DNA from: Sisyra terminalis
Taxonomy: Eukaryota > Arthropoda > Insecta > Neuroptera > Sisyridae
Length of the DNA stretch: 64,000 nt
NCBI GenBank assembly: GCA_958496175.1
Contig: OY292274.1
Coordinates: 55,872,630-55,936,629, forward strand
Reading direction: 5' to 3'
The notes below the pieces were generated by a model that did not search any database, was not told where the DNA came from, and saw only the letters and a program-made list of their open reading frames with translations. Positions within the stretch are counted from its first letter, which is position 1; each line of letters begins with the position of its first letter. Shown here in pieces: positions 1 through 11,114 of the stretch. The position numbers and the translations under genes were made by a program.

Positions 1-1706
1 TAAATTTGATTAAAAATACTTAAAGCCAAATCATAAAATAAACGAGTTTGTTTATTAGAAACAAAAAATAATAAAATTCAAGATAAATGAAATAATTAAC
101 AGAAAATTTATTACAACTGAAGATAATAATATAAGGAGGATTGTAAAAATGGGTATCGATTTTGTCAAATAAAAATCAAATAAAGCAAATAAAATACTTT
201 CCTGAATAAAATAATTTTAAAAACTATAGAAAAAACAGCCTTTAATGAACTGTTGTATCTCTGAAATTTATTATTAATTCCAATCTTAAGTTTGTCTTCA
301 GTTATTATGTTTTCAAGGAATATTGAGAATCTTAAGTTGCAGTAATAAACTGTTATTAAGTTGCAATACGTCAGTAATTTGTTTAAACTTTTGTTCAAAT
401 TTATGTTTATAGTTTACTTTCCTAAGTTATAATAGGACCTTACTATATTTTATAAACAGTATAACTGTTCAGTCAGCGAAAAAAAATTGAATATTTGAAC
501 TATTGTATCTAAATTTTATCTTTACATCTGTTGTCTATTACTCAATTTTTTTATAGAAGTTTTCACAAATATTATATGTTAAGACATTGGTCTTGTAATT
601 CCTTCTTATATATTAAAAAATTATAGGATGGTATGCATCAATGAAGATCTAAGTTTTCCAAGCTATTCTGTTTCTATTTATAGAATCACTGCTTTTTAAA
701 TTTTAATTGAATACCAATAAGGAAAAACGTGGGTATAAAAGGTTTCGTATTTTATTGTCATTACATCATTTTTTCTTCTCAATTTTTCACCGTTTATAAT
801 TTTATCCATTTGATTTCCTTCAATTAGAGATCAAAGTTCTTAAAATACTTTCAATGTAGTTTTTCAAAATTCCAAATTATGCAGTGCTATACTTTGCACA
901 TTGCGCTTTAGTAATGGTTATCGAAACTTTGGTTCTATTTTGAATAATTTTTTCGAGTTCGTCTACTTAGCCTTAATTATAGCAAAAAGCTATTTTTTTC
1001 AATATTGTGCTCTTTTTTTTTGAAAATTTTTCTTATTTATCATCACAAACTTGACTTACATTTTAATTGACTTTTCTTACAATTACAAATGAACAGACGT
1101 TGTGGCTTGAAGCGGTGGAAAATATTTTTATTTACCTTGTAATTATATAAAAGCTCTCACAACCAGACTCACAAGTTTTAGTTGACTAATTTTTGTTGGT
1201 TTTATATTTTATTGTTTAGTTGAGTTCCTGGAGAGTAAAGTAACGTGTGGATTATATACAGCATGGTCGTATGCTGACTCGGCAACGCGTTAATTAAATC
1301 CTGAAATTAATTAGTTATGTTAGTTAGCGACTATTACACACCATTCCTGATAGTTGGGTGAATTCTAAGTGCCTTTACTTTAGTCGTTTTGTTGTTCTCT
1401 TGCTATTATTGTACGGAGTCACATTCACTCAGGTGATGCTGGGTATTGTTTCCAGGCAGCCTCCCTTAATGTACTGCTTCATAACTCGGTTTTCATACAT
1501 CCTTCTTCAATTTGATTCTTATTTTGCAGAATAATGGATTTTAAGTAGCTTATAAACTCAACGCTATACGTTTTTTTAACAATCACTTTAAATAAAACAG
1601 TTTGCTTTTATGATTCGCTTTTCATTACAAGAATAAACAATTGTAATTTAAAAAGATTTTTCAGATCGATAAAAAACGTATTAAATCTTTTCTTTATTCT
1701 TTTCAG
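1..1706 (+). other. Intron upstream of the first Ig exon (partial)
   Basis: AT-rich DNA ending in a pyrimidine-rich tract and TTTCAG at 1701-1706. It carries the first copy of a dispersed repeat (about 345-975). The stretch 1230-1480 has somewhat more G+C than its surroundings, but I see no exon in it. The acceptor phase of the next exon requires an upstream exon ending one base into a codon; that exon was not found and probably lies left of the window. Confidence 0.7.
345..975 (+). repeat. Dispersed repeat X, copy 1
   Basis: The sequence from about 345 to 975 aligns, with substitutions and small indels, to about 2640-3335. Shared blocks include TTTGTTTAAACTTTTGTTCA, TTGAA.A.TTGAACTATTGTAT, CTTCTTATATATTAAAAAAT and a stretch around ATTATGCAGTGCTA. 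The divergence looks moderate by eye, suggesting an old element. No open frame of note. Its left end corresponds to one arm of the palindrome seen in copy 2. Confidence 0.65.
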
Positions 1707-1839
1707 GAAGTACAATTACACATGTTCAAGCTGTTGCCAAAGGAACCGCTTTGCTTCCATGTGATTTAACTCCTCCAACAACCAATGATAGCGCATTTCT
1801 CATAGTATGGTATAAAAATGAACAAACTCCAATCTACAG
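1707..1839 (+). CDS. Sidestep-family receptor, exon with first half of Ig domain 1
   Basis: A 133-nt internal exon bounded by TTTCAG and GTAAGAG. Its first two bases complete a codon split with an upstream exon; 43 codons follow, then AG of a split codon. The translation contains GTALLPCDL, with the B-strand Cys of an Ig V-set fold, and LIVWYKNEQTPIY, with the C-strand Trp. Joined to 51457-51665 it reads on through PIY/SYDTRG, which in my knowledge marks the first Ig domain of insect Sidestep proteins. These are single-pass membrane Ig-superfamily receptors on substrate cells that are recognised by Beat-family proteins on motor axons. Sidestep is a multi-gene family and the paralogue cannot be set from this domain alone. 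The signal peptide, other Ig domains, FNIII and transmembrane segment are not in the window. The exon lacks an ATG and is too short to stand out as an ORF; it was found by splice sites plus motif. Confidence 0.88.
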
Positions 1840-2459
1840 GTAAGAGTTTCATTATAGTAAAAAAAATAATATAAGGTTTTTTTATTTGTAAAATGTATAC
1901 TTTCAAGTATTAGTACTTGAAATTTATTTCATTTATTAGTTTTTTTTTTACAATTAATTTTAAATCAATTAAATTAGTTAATTATAACTCTATTTTTCTG
2001 TTCCACATGCGATAAAGTTATCATAATTGTGTCCAATTTTTCGTAAATAAGTTTTGAGTTGCGTGCAAGCAAAATTCATACTCGCAAATATTTCTTTAAT
2101 TAAAATTGGGAAAAATATATTATTTTCTCTGTGAAAAAATAAAGAGTGGTGTAGAAAAAATGTAATGCTATATGATGATTATCACATCCTGAAAATATGA
2201 CATTTGGTCTTTAAAAATAATGGACCTTATATTACCCCAAAAAAATAACAAAGATTTAGGAATGTCTAGTGTATATGAGATTATTTTTCATTTTATTTGC
2301 AAGATCCACAAAAACAAGGTTTTTGAGTACGATAAGAGCGATTGTATATTTTCTAAGATTCTATTCATTTCTATACAATTCCAACACATATTTGTGTATA
2401 AAAATAATTTAATATTTACGTTTTTCGGTATATTTTTTTATTAAACAGAATTCTGAATA

Positions 2460-3340
2460 TTTGTACAATATAAACAATTTATTGTGGTCTTACTTATAAA
2501 ATATAATTTACAAAAATAATCTATAAACATAAATTTGAACAAAAGTTCAAACTAATGTATTACTGATATATTGCCCGGATACGTATTTTAAGCAATTTTC
2601 CTCAGTGGTCATTAAGTAGTATTGGAGCGCTTCGCATACGTTTGTGGGCAAACGTCAGTGATACATTTGTTTAAACTTTTGTTCATATTTATAGCTGGGT
2701 TTTGTAAATTATATTACATAAATAAAACCAAAATATATTTTATATAATGTATTAGCAATAAAACTATTCAAAATCAGCGGAACAAATCTAATTTGATAGA
2801 ATTCTAAAATTCTTTTACCATTCCACCAAATTGAATACTTGAACTATTGTATGTAATTTTATCTTTGCATCTGTTGTCTATTGCTCCATTCTTTTATAGA
2901 GGCATTCAAAAAAACGATGATTAAGGACATTATTCTTGTAATTTCTTCTTATATATTAAAAAATTTATAGGAATAAAGTATATACATAAAGTCTTAATTT
3001 TCCAAGCGATTCTCTTTTAATATATGGTACAGCAGCTTTTAAAATTTCAATTCAATGCCAATATTACAAAACGTGGGTGTAAAAGGTTTTATATTTTATT
3101 TCCACTATATCAATTTTTTACCGTTTATAATTTTGTCCATTTGATTTCGTCCAATCGTCTCTAGCATTAGAGGTCAAAGTTCTTAAAATATTTTCATCAT
3201 TGTTTTCCATAATTCCCAATTATGCAGTGCTAGACTTTGCACATAACACTATAGTAGTTGTTATTAAAGCTTCGGTTTTAGTTTGAATAACTTGAATTTT
3301 TCAGGGTTCATTTACTTAGTTTTATATTGGCCTTATATTA
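2460..3340 (+). repeat. Dispersed repeat X, copy 2, with palindromic head
   Basis: The head contains an imperfect inverted repeat: about 2521-2574 (CTATAAACATAAATTTGAAC and beyond) pairs with about 2643-2693. The rest, about 2740-3335, aligns with 440-975. A third, head-only relative lies at 49970-50240. The two longer copies flank the first Ig exon on either side, but no second exon copy lies after this one, so the pair is better read as two insertions of one element than as a tandem gene duplication. Confidence 0.6.
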
Positions 3341-4195
3341 TATTGGTCAAAGCCTTCAGCGAAGCTAGAGCTTATAATAATGCATAATTAGAGAAATATT
3401 AGCAATGTACTCGTTACCAAGTTCGATTCCAGCATATATTAGTTTTAGATCGGCCACCTTGTAGACTCGTCGTTACTCGTTCACTTGTTTGTACTTTGAT
3501 GTTGCACGCTTAAAATAAGTAAAAATTTGAGTATTTTTCCTTATCAAAATTCGGTTAATCTGCACAAACCCACTTGAAAAAAGGACCCAGAAAGTTATCA
3601 CCCTTTTTAGCCCTAGTACGTTTATCAATATGAATAAAATGATATATTGTTTTGAAAAACTATTGAAGAGTTGTTTACTTGCTAAAACTATAGGAATAAG
3701 TTTTTCTTTAGAATTAAATTATCATAGAAAAAGATTTGGAATTGTATGTCTATCATTGATAGATAGAACATGGTGTGTAGTTTCGATACTACACTTTATT
3801 ATTATATAGGAGATATCTTAGTAAGGTTATTGATTCTTCTGAAAGTGGCAAGCTTTAGGGTGCATAATTGTAAACGAAAGATAAAGAAGACATTTTCCGG
3901 ACATTTGAAACACGCATTGGATATCATAGAATCACGTTCTAGTGGTTTATTAAATAACAAAACTAATACCGAAGTATTGCCTTTTGAACTTGATTCTGAC
4001 AAGATGTCAAATAAAAATCCAGGATTTTTTTTTCATTTTGAAAGTAAAAAGAATGATGCGTGTAAGTTTTGTGAAGATCCAAAACTGGCAACTAATAACA
4101 ACGAGACGGCTAAATATTTCCTACACTTATGGAATAAAGATGACGGGAATTAATGGACAGCTTAGGATGAAACATGTCCGCCAGATGGATATTTA

Positions 4196-4420
4196 GTGTT
4201 GCCAGTCACGTGACACAAGTCGTATGTTCCCGCCAAACCTCGTGTTCCCTATTCGACGACGGGATATAAATAAATCTTAAAGTGAGTGATGTCAAACGGG
4301 CTCTATATCAACTCTGTCAAGTTCCAACAGAATTTAGCGGTGCTTCCACCATTTGTTTATTCTGTTGGCCGTTTCTTACCGGCACCCGCTTCTCAACCTT
4401 TATCCTGACATCAACCACGT
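4196..4420 (+). mobile_element. LTR-like sequence with TATA box (possible solo LTR)
   Basis: This stretch has more G+C than its surroundings and starts TGTTGCCAGTCACGTGAC. It contains a CACGTG E-box-like core and a strong TATA box (GGATATAAATAAATC) near 4261-4275, followed by pyrimidine-rich sequence. The TG start, internal TATA and base composition recall an LTR of a retrotransposon. I could not define a matching CA end, target duplication, primer-binding site or partner LTR, so this is only a suggestion. The 127-residue open frame just upstream (3770-4153) has no recognisable domain. Confidence 0.28.
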
Positions 4421-7400
4421 ATTTCATATTTTTATATTATATACGTTATTTTTCTTTTCCTTAAATGGACTTAAACTTTAGGTATATAGAAATATAGAAA
4501 AATGCGATTTATGGAAGCTTTTTATCATAAATGCTTCATAGCTTCATAGAGCTTTTTAAACCACACAAATTCTACACTTGCTGCTACGTATAATACGATT
4601 TAATATATTTTATTTTTCATTTCTCCTCTAACCCACCAGCGGGAAAAAGCTCAGTTGCAATGAGATTGATTGTGTATCAACAACGTTTAATAAATTTCAT
4701 TTTTAATATTTCAAATCACGTTTCATACGGAATGATTATATTTTGAGTTTCAGATCATTCATAAAATTTCAAACTTTGCGTTGCGAAGAATAAACTCAAT
4801 TGAAACTTGTCTGAGCAAATTGAAACTTTCAAATACAAAACTAGTTTGAGTGAATTAAAACACTAAGATTGGGTACCAGAGAAGTTGAATGCAAAAACTT
4901 TATTTACATTGGAATAATTAATTTGAAAATTTTTCTTTCAAAGCTATTTTTATTTTGATCAGGTAGCTGTTAATGAGTAATGTTTTCTCTTTTATTTGTG
5001 CTTTCGGGCATCTATTATGACAACACTATTAATTTTAATGGGGGTGAAACGAGCTAAATACAATACTGTGACATGTCGGGCTGCCGAGTTTTTACTCCTT
5101 TGTAGATATTCTGCAAAGTGTGCAGAGTTGTACTAAGTCACACCACTTATTTCAGACGATCCGACCGTTGGGAAATCTCCTCCATGATGTAGAATGCTTT
5201 TTATCTTAATCTTTCTCCGACAACGGCAATCAGCTGGCCAACTCGTGACTCAAGCTTTAATGACTGGTTATTTTCCCTTCTAAGTTATATTATTATCATT
5301 CCATGTTTCATCTTCTTATTAATATTACGGATGTTCATTTTTTTCTTGGAGTGAAAATTTCGGTACTTGAATTATATTTTGTTACTGTAATGGTTTTTCC
5401 TTCATTTACATCTGTAAATTGTTCGTCCAGCTTGTACAGTATGAAAGTACATAAACTCAAATTTGTTTATAAACTTTTAAACAATCATAGTTCCGATAGT
5501 TAACTGGCAGTTATAAAACTTCTATTCTACTTTAAATATAAAGCTGTGCTTCTTTCAAACGAGTAAAATATTATACAGGAAAAAAATATGTTTTTTAAGA
5601 AATAATGCAAAAAGAAAACTGTTTTGAAAACATTTTTGTTGGAGAATTGCATTTTTGGCAATAAAAACTTTCCCACACAAAGTCAACAAATCGTTGCAGC
5701 AACAAAATTTTCTAAATCATATTGCCTTCCATTGTAAAAATAACAATTTCAATTGTAAAGAGACAAAATTCTTTTTATTTTTGGTTATTTTTAAAATTGA
5801 TCTTTTGGTCTAAACCTGGCTTTTATAATTGGTAATATAGAAACCTTTATCCAAACTTTGTATCTATTGCTTTATTTTAACAAAAATTTAAAACAATTAA
5901 TGAAAAAGTTCATTTCCATTAACTTTTTATTGTATTTTTATCATTATTTGTTCAATTATTGATTTAAGGCTAATTTTACATTATCAGTATGTTATTGACG
6001 TTCATCATGCTGTACATATAGAACTTTGGAATTTTTAAAAATTAACTTTGAAATATTTTGGTGTTTTTGTCGTTCTAGAAAAAAAATTGTCAATCTCTTA
6101 TTATCTAGATGAGATCTGTGTAATGCTTAAACAACATTTAGAGCTTTTCTTTTAAAATTGAAATTTTGAACTTGTTTACGTTTCTAATTGGTGTTTTCTT
6201 TCATTCGAGAATTTGAAAAGGCAAAACTTTATCGTTTGCATATTTTTCCAGAAAACGCCATTTTATAAAAAAGCTCTTTTTGGTTCATTTTTCAAGCATT
6301 TAAAAATCCAACTTTTTAGCGCTATTAGTCGCTGTCCTAATGAATTGGTGCTCTAGAGTTCTGAGGGTTGAGTTTTAAAAATGTAATGCTATCCTGATGG
6401 ACGTATTTCATTGGTTTTTACTATTACAATTCTTAAGTAGGTGCAGGTGATAAGGGAGCTAAGGGAGCTTTGTATCCAAATTTACAAATTAGAATAATAA
6501 TTAAACTCATAATTTACTATTAAATGTAAAAAGAAAATGGGTACTGTTAGCGTAAACATAAACCAAACTCATTTTAAAAAACCTTGTCAGTAGGATTTAT
6601 TTTAACAACACTCATAAATAATGAAAAAAGTTTTATAACATTTGCCAATTGTGATCAACAATATTGATAATGATTTACATTAAACCCGCTTAAAGACTTG
6701 GAAAAAATAGATTTATTTGTTCAACAGCCGATTTAAATTATGCAGGATAACTCCAAAATATCTGTTTCCTCCACTGATAAACTAACGCACTCTCATGATA
6801 CCACCTGCCTTATTTACAACATTGCCTCATGATTAGTTATTTTTAGTACTAGTATCTTTGGGGGTTGAGATCTTTTATCTTTCTTTTTTCTTCATTGTTT
6901 CTCCCATTCATGTTTTTAGCGATTGGAATTTGGTAATAGCTACCAACAATACCTGAAGAAATAAAATAAAAACATTATTTGTACCTTGATATGGTATTTA
7001 AACAGGAAAAGTCATAGAAGCATGAAATAAAAGAAAATATAGTGCTAAAATATTCGCAATATATACTTAAAATATTACAATTGATACTTCCGATTAATTT
7101 GCACGATTTCTTACCATTCGCTAACACCAATGAGTGTAAACGACTTATAAGTGTAATCTCAAGTGATTTCGATAATTTTGATTTCTTTTATCATTTAGGG
7201 ATAGGTTTTATTAGCCTATGTGCCTTATTTCCCGCTCCTACTTACATATTTTAATATCGGATTATAATTGAATTCCAACATTAAACTAACATTCCTCAAA
7301 TTCAACTTCTTACTGATTCATTTTTATAAAACTCAATTTTTTGGTTTGATATTACTATAATGTAAAAATACGATTAATCTTGCATATTTGGAAACTTCAT

Positions 7401-10156
7401 TAAAAGAACGCCAAACAAATAAACTTTCATACTTTTTGGCTTTATAGGTTTCTCTGGGCATGAGCTGAAAATCGTTCGTAGGAACCCTGCCTCTTGCTAA
7501 AATTTATCTTAGACGCAGATCTTACCAATTGGGACCAGGAACAGTGTAGAGCTCTTATAATCTTTGTAGATTGCAACGCCAAAGTTTTCGTAGAAATTAC
7601 TGTTTTTCTTTTTTCGTCTTATTTCCGGGGAGCCTATTTTACGATTTCTTCTGCGTTATATTCTATGAATATTGAATATGAATACTGACCTCTATGCTGT
7701 TTTTAATTTCAATTGGTTCGAACTGCTTCTGGGACAACTCTTAGCAGACAATCAATTGAATCCCTATGGATATTTTTCAGCATACGTTAGTTTATAAAGC
7801 TAAAAATCTCTTAGTTGTTCTCATTAATTAAACGATACAATGAGTTACGGTATTGTCACACTGGATACATTTATAAATAATCATCATCATGTTTAGTAAT
7901 ATTAATACAATTAATTTTCTAAAAGGATTTCTTAAATATTCAACTTCAATTTCGTTAAGACTGTTAAGTGAATATTTTGAAATTACGTTACAATTGTCAT
8001 AGAAAAAACCATTTTTTTAAATTTTAAAACCTATTTTAGCGCAACTTTATAAATTCCCACAATTCTACAAAACATTAAAAAAAAACTACCATTAAAATCC
8101 ATTTAGAGTTGATTTGAACGGCATCTGAATGAATACAAAGAATTTTTTTATGCGTATTTTTTATTTGGGTTGCTATTCTTTCACTGATTTAAAAAAAGTG
8201 ATGTTTTCACAACAACATAAATCTCTTGTTTAAAAATTGTGGATTGTGGAAGCCGGTTACAAATTAGAACGAAGAAAAAGTTACACGTTCAGAAAGTGAA
8301 GAAAAAAAATTTCAATGAAATTGTTTTCATTTTGATTAAATCTTCCATGAGGATGGAAATATCATATGTTAGTTGTTGTGACAGACGGTATTTATTATGT
8401 TTTGTATACCTATTTCTCTTTGGAACGCGTCACTGGTAAGTGCAGGTGGTTTATATTCCTGTGCGTACAATATTTACTTACCTACCACCTAAAAGGATGA
8501 ACGGGAAGAGTCCTCTCTTTACACATATAGTATCCCAGTATCACCTAGGATAATTTGATGTACGACTTTGAATTGATCGCCGTACATTAATCATTTACCA
8601 TTTGTGTATACTAGTGGTAGGTTGTAAATAGACTCCATTATTTACATTCAGGTGAATTTCTATGCGATGGAAATTTTTAGATTGGCACACACCGAACGTT
8701 TAATATTGTATAGAACTAAAATATATACACATTTAAACGAATAGTGGAAGAAGAAAAAAAACGTAGAAAATAAAATGTAATATTGATCATTGAATGTCGT
8801 AATGTAATATTGAATGCCTATGTGATATTTCGGCAAAGATTGCAAAAGAAAGTTTCGGCGGAAAATAATAATGGGAATTCTTGAAAACTTTAACAACTTC
8901 TTTTTTATTTATTTCTATTGTTTTCAATTATTTCATTTATTACAGAAAACGAGCTTTTACAGACTTTCATATTATTTAGATGTAAAGAAAAACTCTCGTA
9001 TACTTCTTTTATTAATCTTTTCTTTTTTATAAATTACAATTGTTAATTAAAATTATCAATTTATGTATAAATTCGATACGAAAACTTATTCTTACTTCTT
9101 ACATCATTCATTTTATAAAATTTAATGCCTTTTTTTTGTTTAATTAAAAGGCAAAAGAAAAAATTAATCATCTTATGATAATTTTAATTAAGTTAAATTA
9201 TTAGTTTGAAAAATTGTTATTTTATTTGTACAAGAATTCATAAAGTAGTTTTTTTTTAAAGAAAAACTTTACCAAGATGCAGTAATTCTGTTGAAAAAAA
9301 AAACGATATTTTCGTACTTATAAAATTCATACAACCATAATTATCCTCGTTGGAATTTCAAAAGAGTTATTTTAGTGTTTATTCTCAAGTAACTAGCGTT
9401 TATTCTTAAGTTGATGCTTGAAATACCACTTCTTTATAAAGTACACCACTATTTATTTTTTAAATTTAAGATTGTTAGTGGTAACAAAAATGGTTTTAGC
9501 TTTGAATTATGTAGTATTCACCGATTTTGAAAGAACTTAAATTCGTTCTTAAATAATCAATAGACACCTACCAATGTATTGCAAATATATACTTTTTATA
9601 AAAACCGAATAGACTGTGAAAAGTAGATAAAAGAAGTAATTTTAAAATGAGTGTAAGCTGTTCATCGTAAATAATTCTGCAAATATAAAACGGTATTCCA
9701 TTTTTATTAACTCTATTATTGCACATAAAGTATACATAAAGCCAGTTGTAAATTTTCGCTTTAATTTTTTCATATATTTTAGAAAACCATCTTCTCTTTT
9801 GTGTGCGATTTTTTTATATTTTTTCAATTAGATTAAACATAAGAAATTTATTATATAGGTAAAGTTGAATTATTTTCACTTTCGTTGATCTTTTAGTTTT
9901 TTTCTTTAAGTTACCTTTTTTACTATTCTTACTTTCAATATGAATTCATAATAGGTACGACTACATGGCGAAATTGATATTTCATTGTAAAGCGATATTG
10001 TCTTCGGTCTATTATATAATTATTTGAAGTGATCCTAAATTTTGGAAAATCAAAAATCTAGACTTATCAAAATGATGAAGGCAGAATTCTAAATAACAAC
10101 AATTGGGGTAATTTAAACTCAAAAAATTGAAATCCAAAAATTCCAATTTAAAACTA
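4421..10156. other. Intronic stretch without recognised genes
   Basis: AT-rich DNA with many homopolymer runs. The part 5040-5270 is richer in G+C than its surroundings (for example TGACATGTCGGGCTGCCGAG and CAATCAGCTGGCCAACTCG) but shows no coding pattern. The part 7440-7650 also has a short GC-elevated block of unknown origin. Nothing else stood out on either strand. Confidence 0.5.
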
Positions 10157-11114
10157 GAGGAAGCCCGGGCAAGACGAATATGTTAAGGGAAAGGCTAAAA
10201 AACACACACAAATTTCTAATCAACAACAGTCTTTTTATTATTAATTTGTACTTTAGTTAATCATCTTTAGAAAATGCTAGTAAAAAATTAGAAACTTAAA
10301 TAATCTCTACATAAATTTTTGACAACAAAAAAATGGCATATTATCCGTTTTGCCCAACGTCACCGGGTAAAATGGATATACCACCAGGGCAAAAAGGTTA
10401 AGTAAAGCAAATGGTGTTTTAATTTTCGCAGTCATCGCAATAGCAACTGCCTAGCCTTAAATAAGAAGTACAGTTCTCGTGTGCCCCCCTCTTGCATTGG
10501 TTGCACTCTATCCAGTCTTCTATAGGTGGTTCAATATATACTTCTGAGCATACTAAACATAAACAACTTGTTTCATCCTTCTGATAAGTCTTTTTAATAA
10601 TATAATACTAATAATATCACTAATTGCATAGTACTACACTTATATGCTCATGGACTTAATTAAATGTGTTTAATTTCGATAAAAAAAGTATTATTGGGCT
10701 ACCGGGCTAAACGAATAGCCATCCGTTTTGCTCATATCCGTCTTGCCCAAAGCATTAATATTCAAAAGTTATATGATCCTACTGTAAAATTTCAACCTGT
10801 AATTAAAAATTACAAACACAAACTAAACTTCAAAAAATACGCGATCGAATAAACAGAGTCTATTCGTTAACAGTTAATACATAATACCAAAAATCATTAT
10901 ACACAATTTGCCAAAAATCGTAACAAAACAGCAAAAAACTGTTATTTTTTTTTTACGACATGTTCACTCATTTATTCTTTTGAACTAACTGTCATGTCAT
11001 GACTGAGTTGCTGTTTTACCACCTGAGTTCGTCCAGTAGCGCTATCGATTGTAGATTTTTAATAACATTGAGTATTCGTCTTACCCACACTATGCATCTT
11101 GCCCGGGCTTCCCC
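10157..11114 (-). mobile_element. Non-autonomous pogo-like (Tc1/mariner superfamily) element
   Basis: The element lies between TA dinucleotides at 10155-10156 and 11115-11116. Its ends are inverted: the left end reads GAGGAAGCCCGGGCAAGACG and the reverse complement of the right end reads GGGGAAGCCCGGGCAAGATG. At 958 bp it is too short for an intact transposase. A frame on the minus strand near the left end encodes a PHD-like finger (separate entry), as found at the C terminus of some pogo/Tigger-type transposases. Short motifs of the form ATCCGTCTTGCCC recur inside in both orientations (about 10343, 10718, 10737 and 11072). TIR plus TA duplication is direct evidence; the pogo assignment rests on the finger and is less certain. 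Confidence 0.72.
10419..10590 (-). pseudogene. PHD-like zinc-finger tail of a transposase (fragment)
   Basis: Read on the minus strand, the frame ending at the TAA at 10421-10419 gives CLVC, then IEDWIECNQCKRGAHENC, then SCYCDDCEN and stop. The spacing C-x2-C ... C-x2-C-x4-H-x2-C ... C-x-C-x2-C is the ligand pattern of a PHD-like finger, here at the very C terminus. Such fingers end several pogo/Tigger-like transposases in insects. No start codon or DDE domain remains upstream within the 958-bp element, so this is the tail of a deleted transposase gene. Confidence 0.6.

Noticed and set aside
2640..4100. Tandem duplication that would carry a second copy of the Ig exon
   Set aside because: The repeat copies flank the exon, but nothing resembling the exon lies at the corresponding distance after the second copy.
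3770..4153. 127-residue + strand open frame
   Set aside because: No domain, signal or splice context; composition resembles random AT-rich sequence, and overlapping frames exist on both strands.
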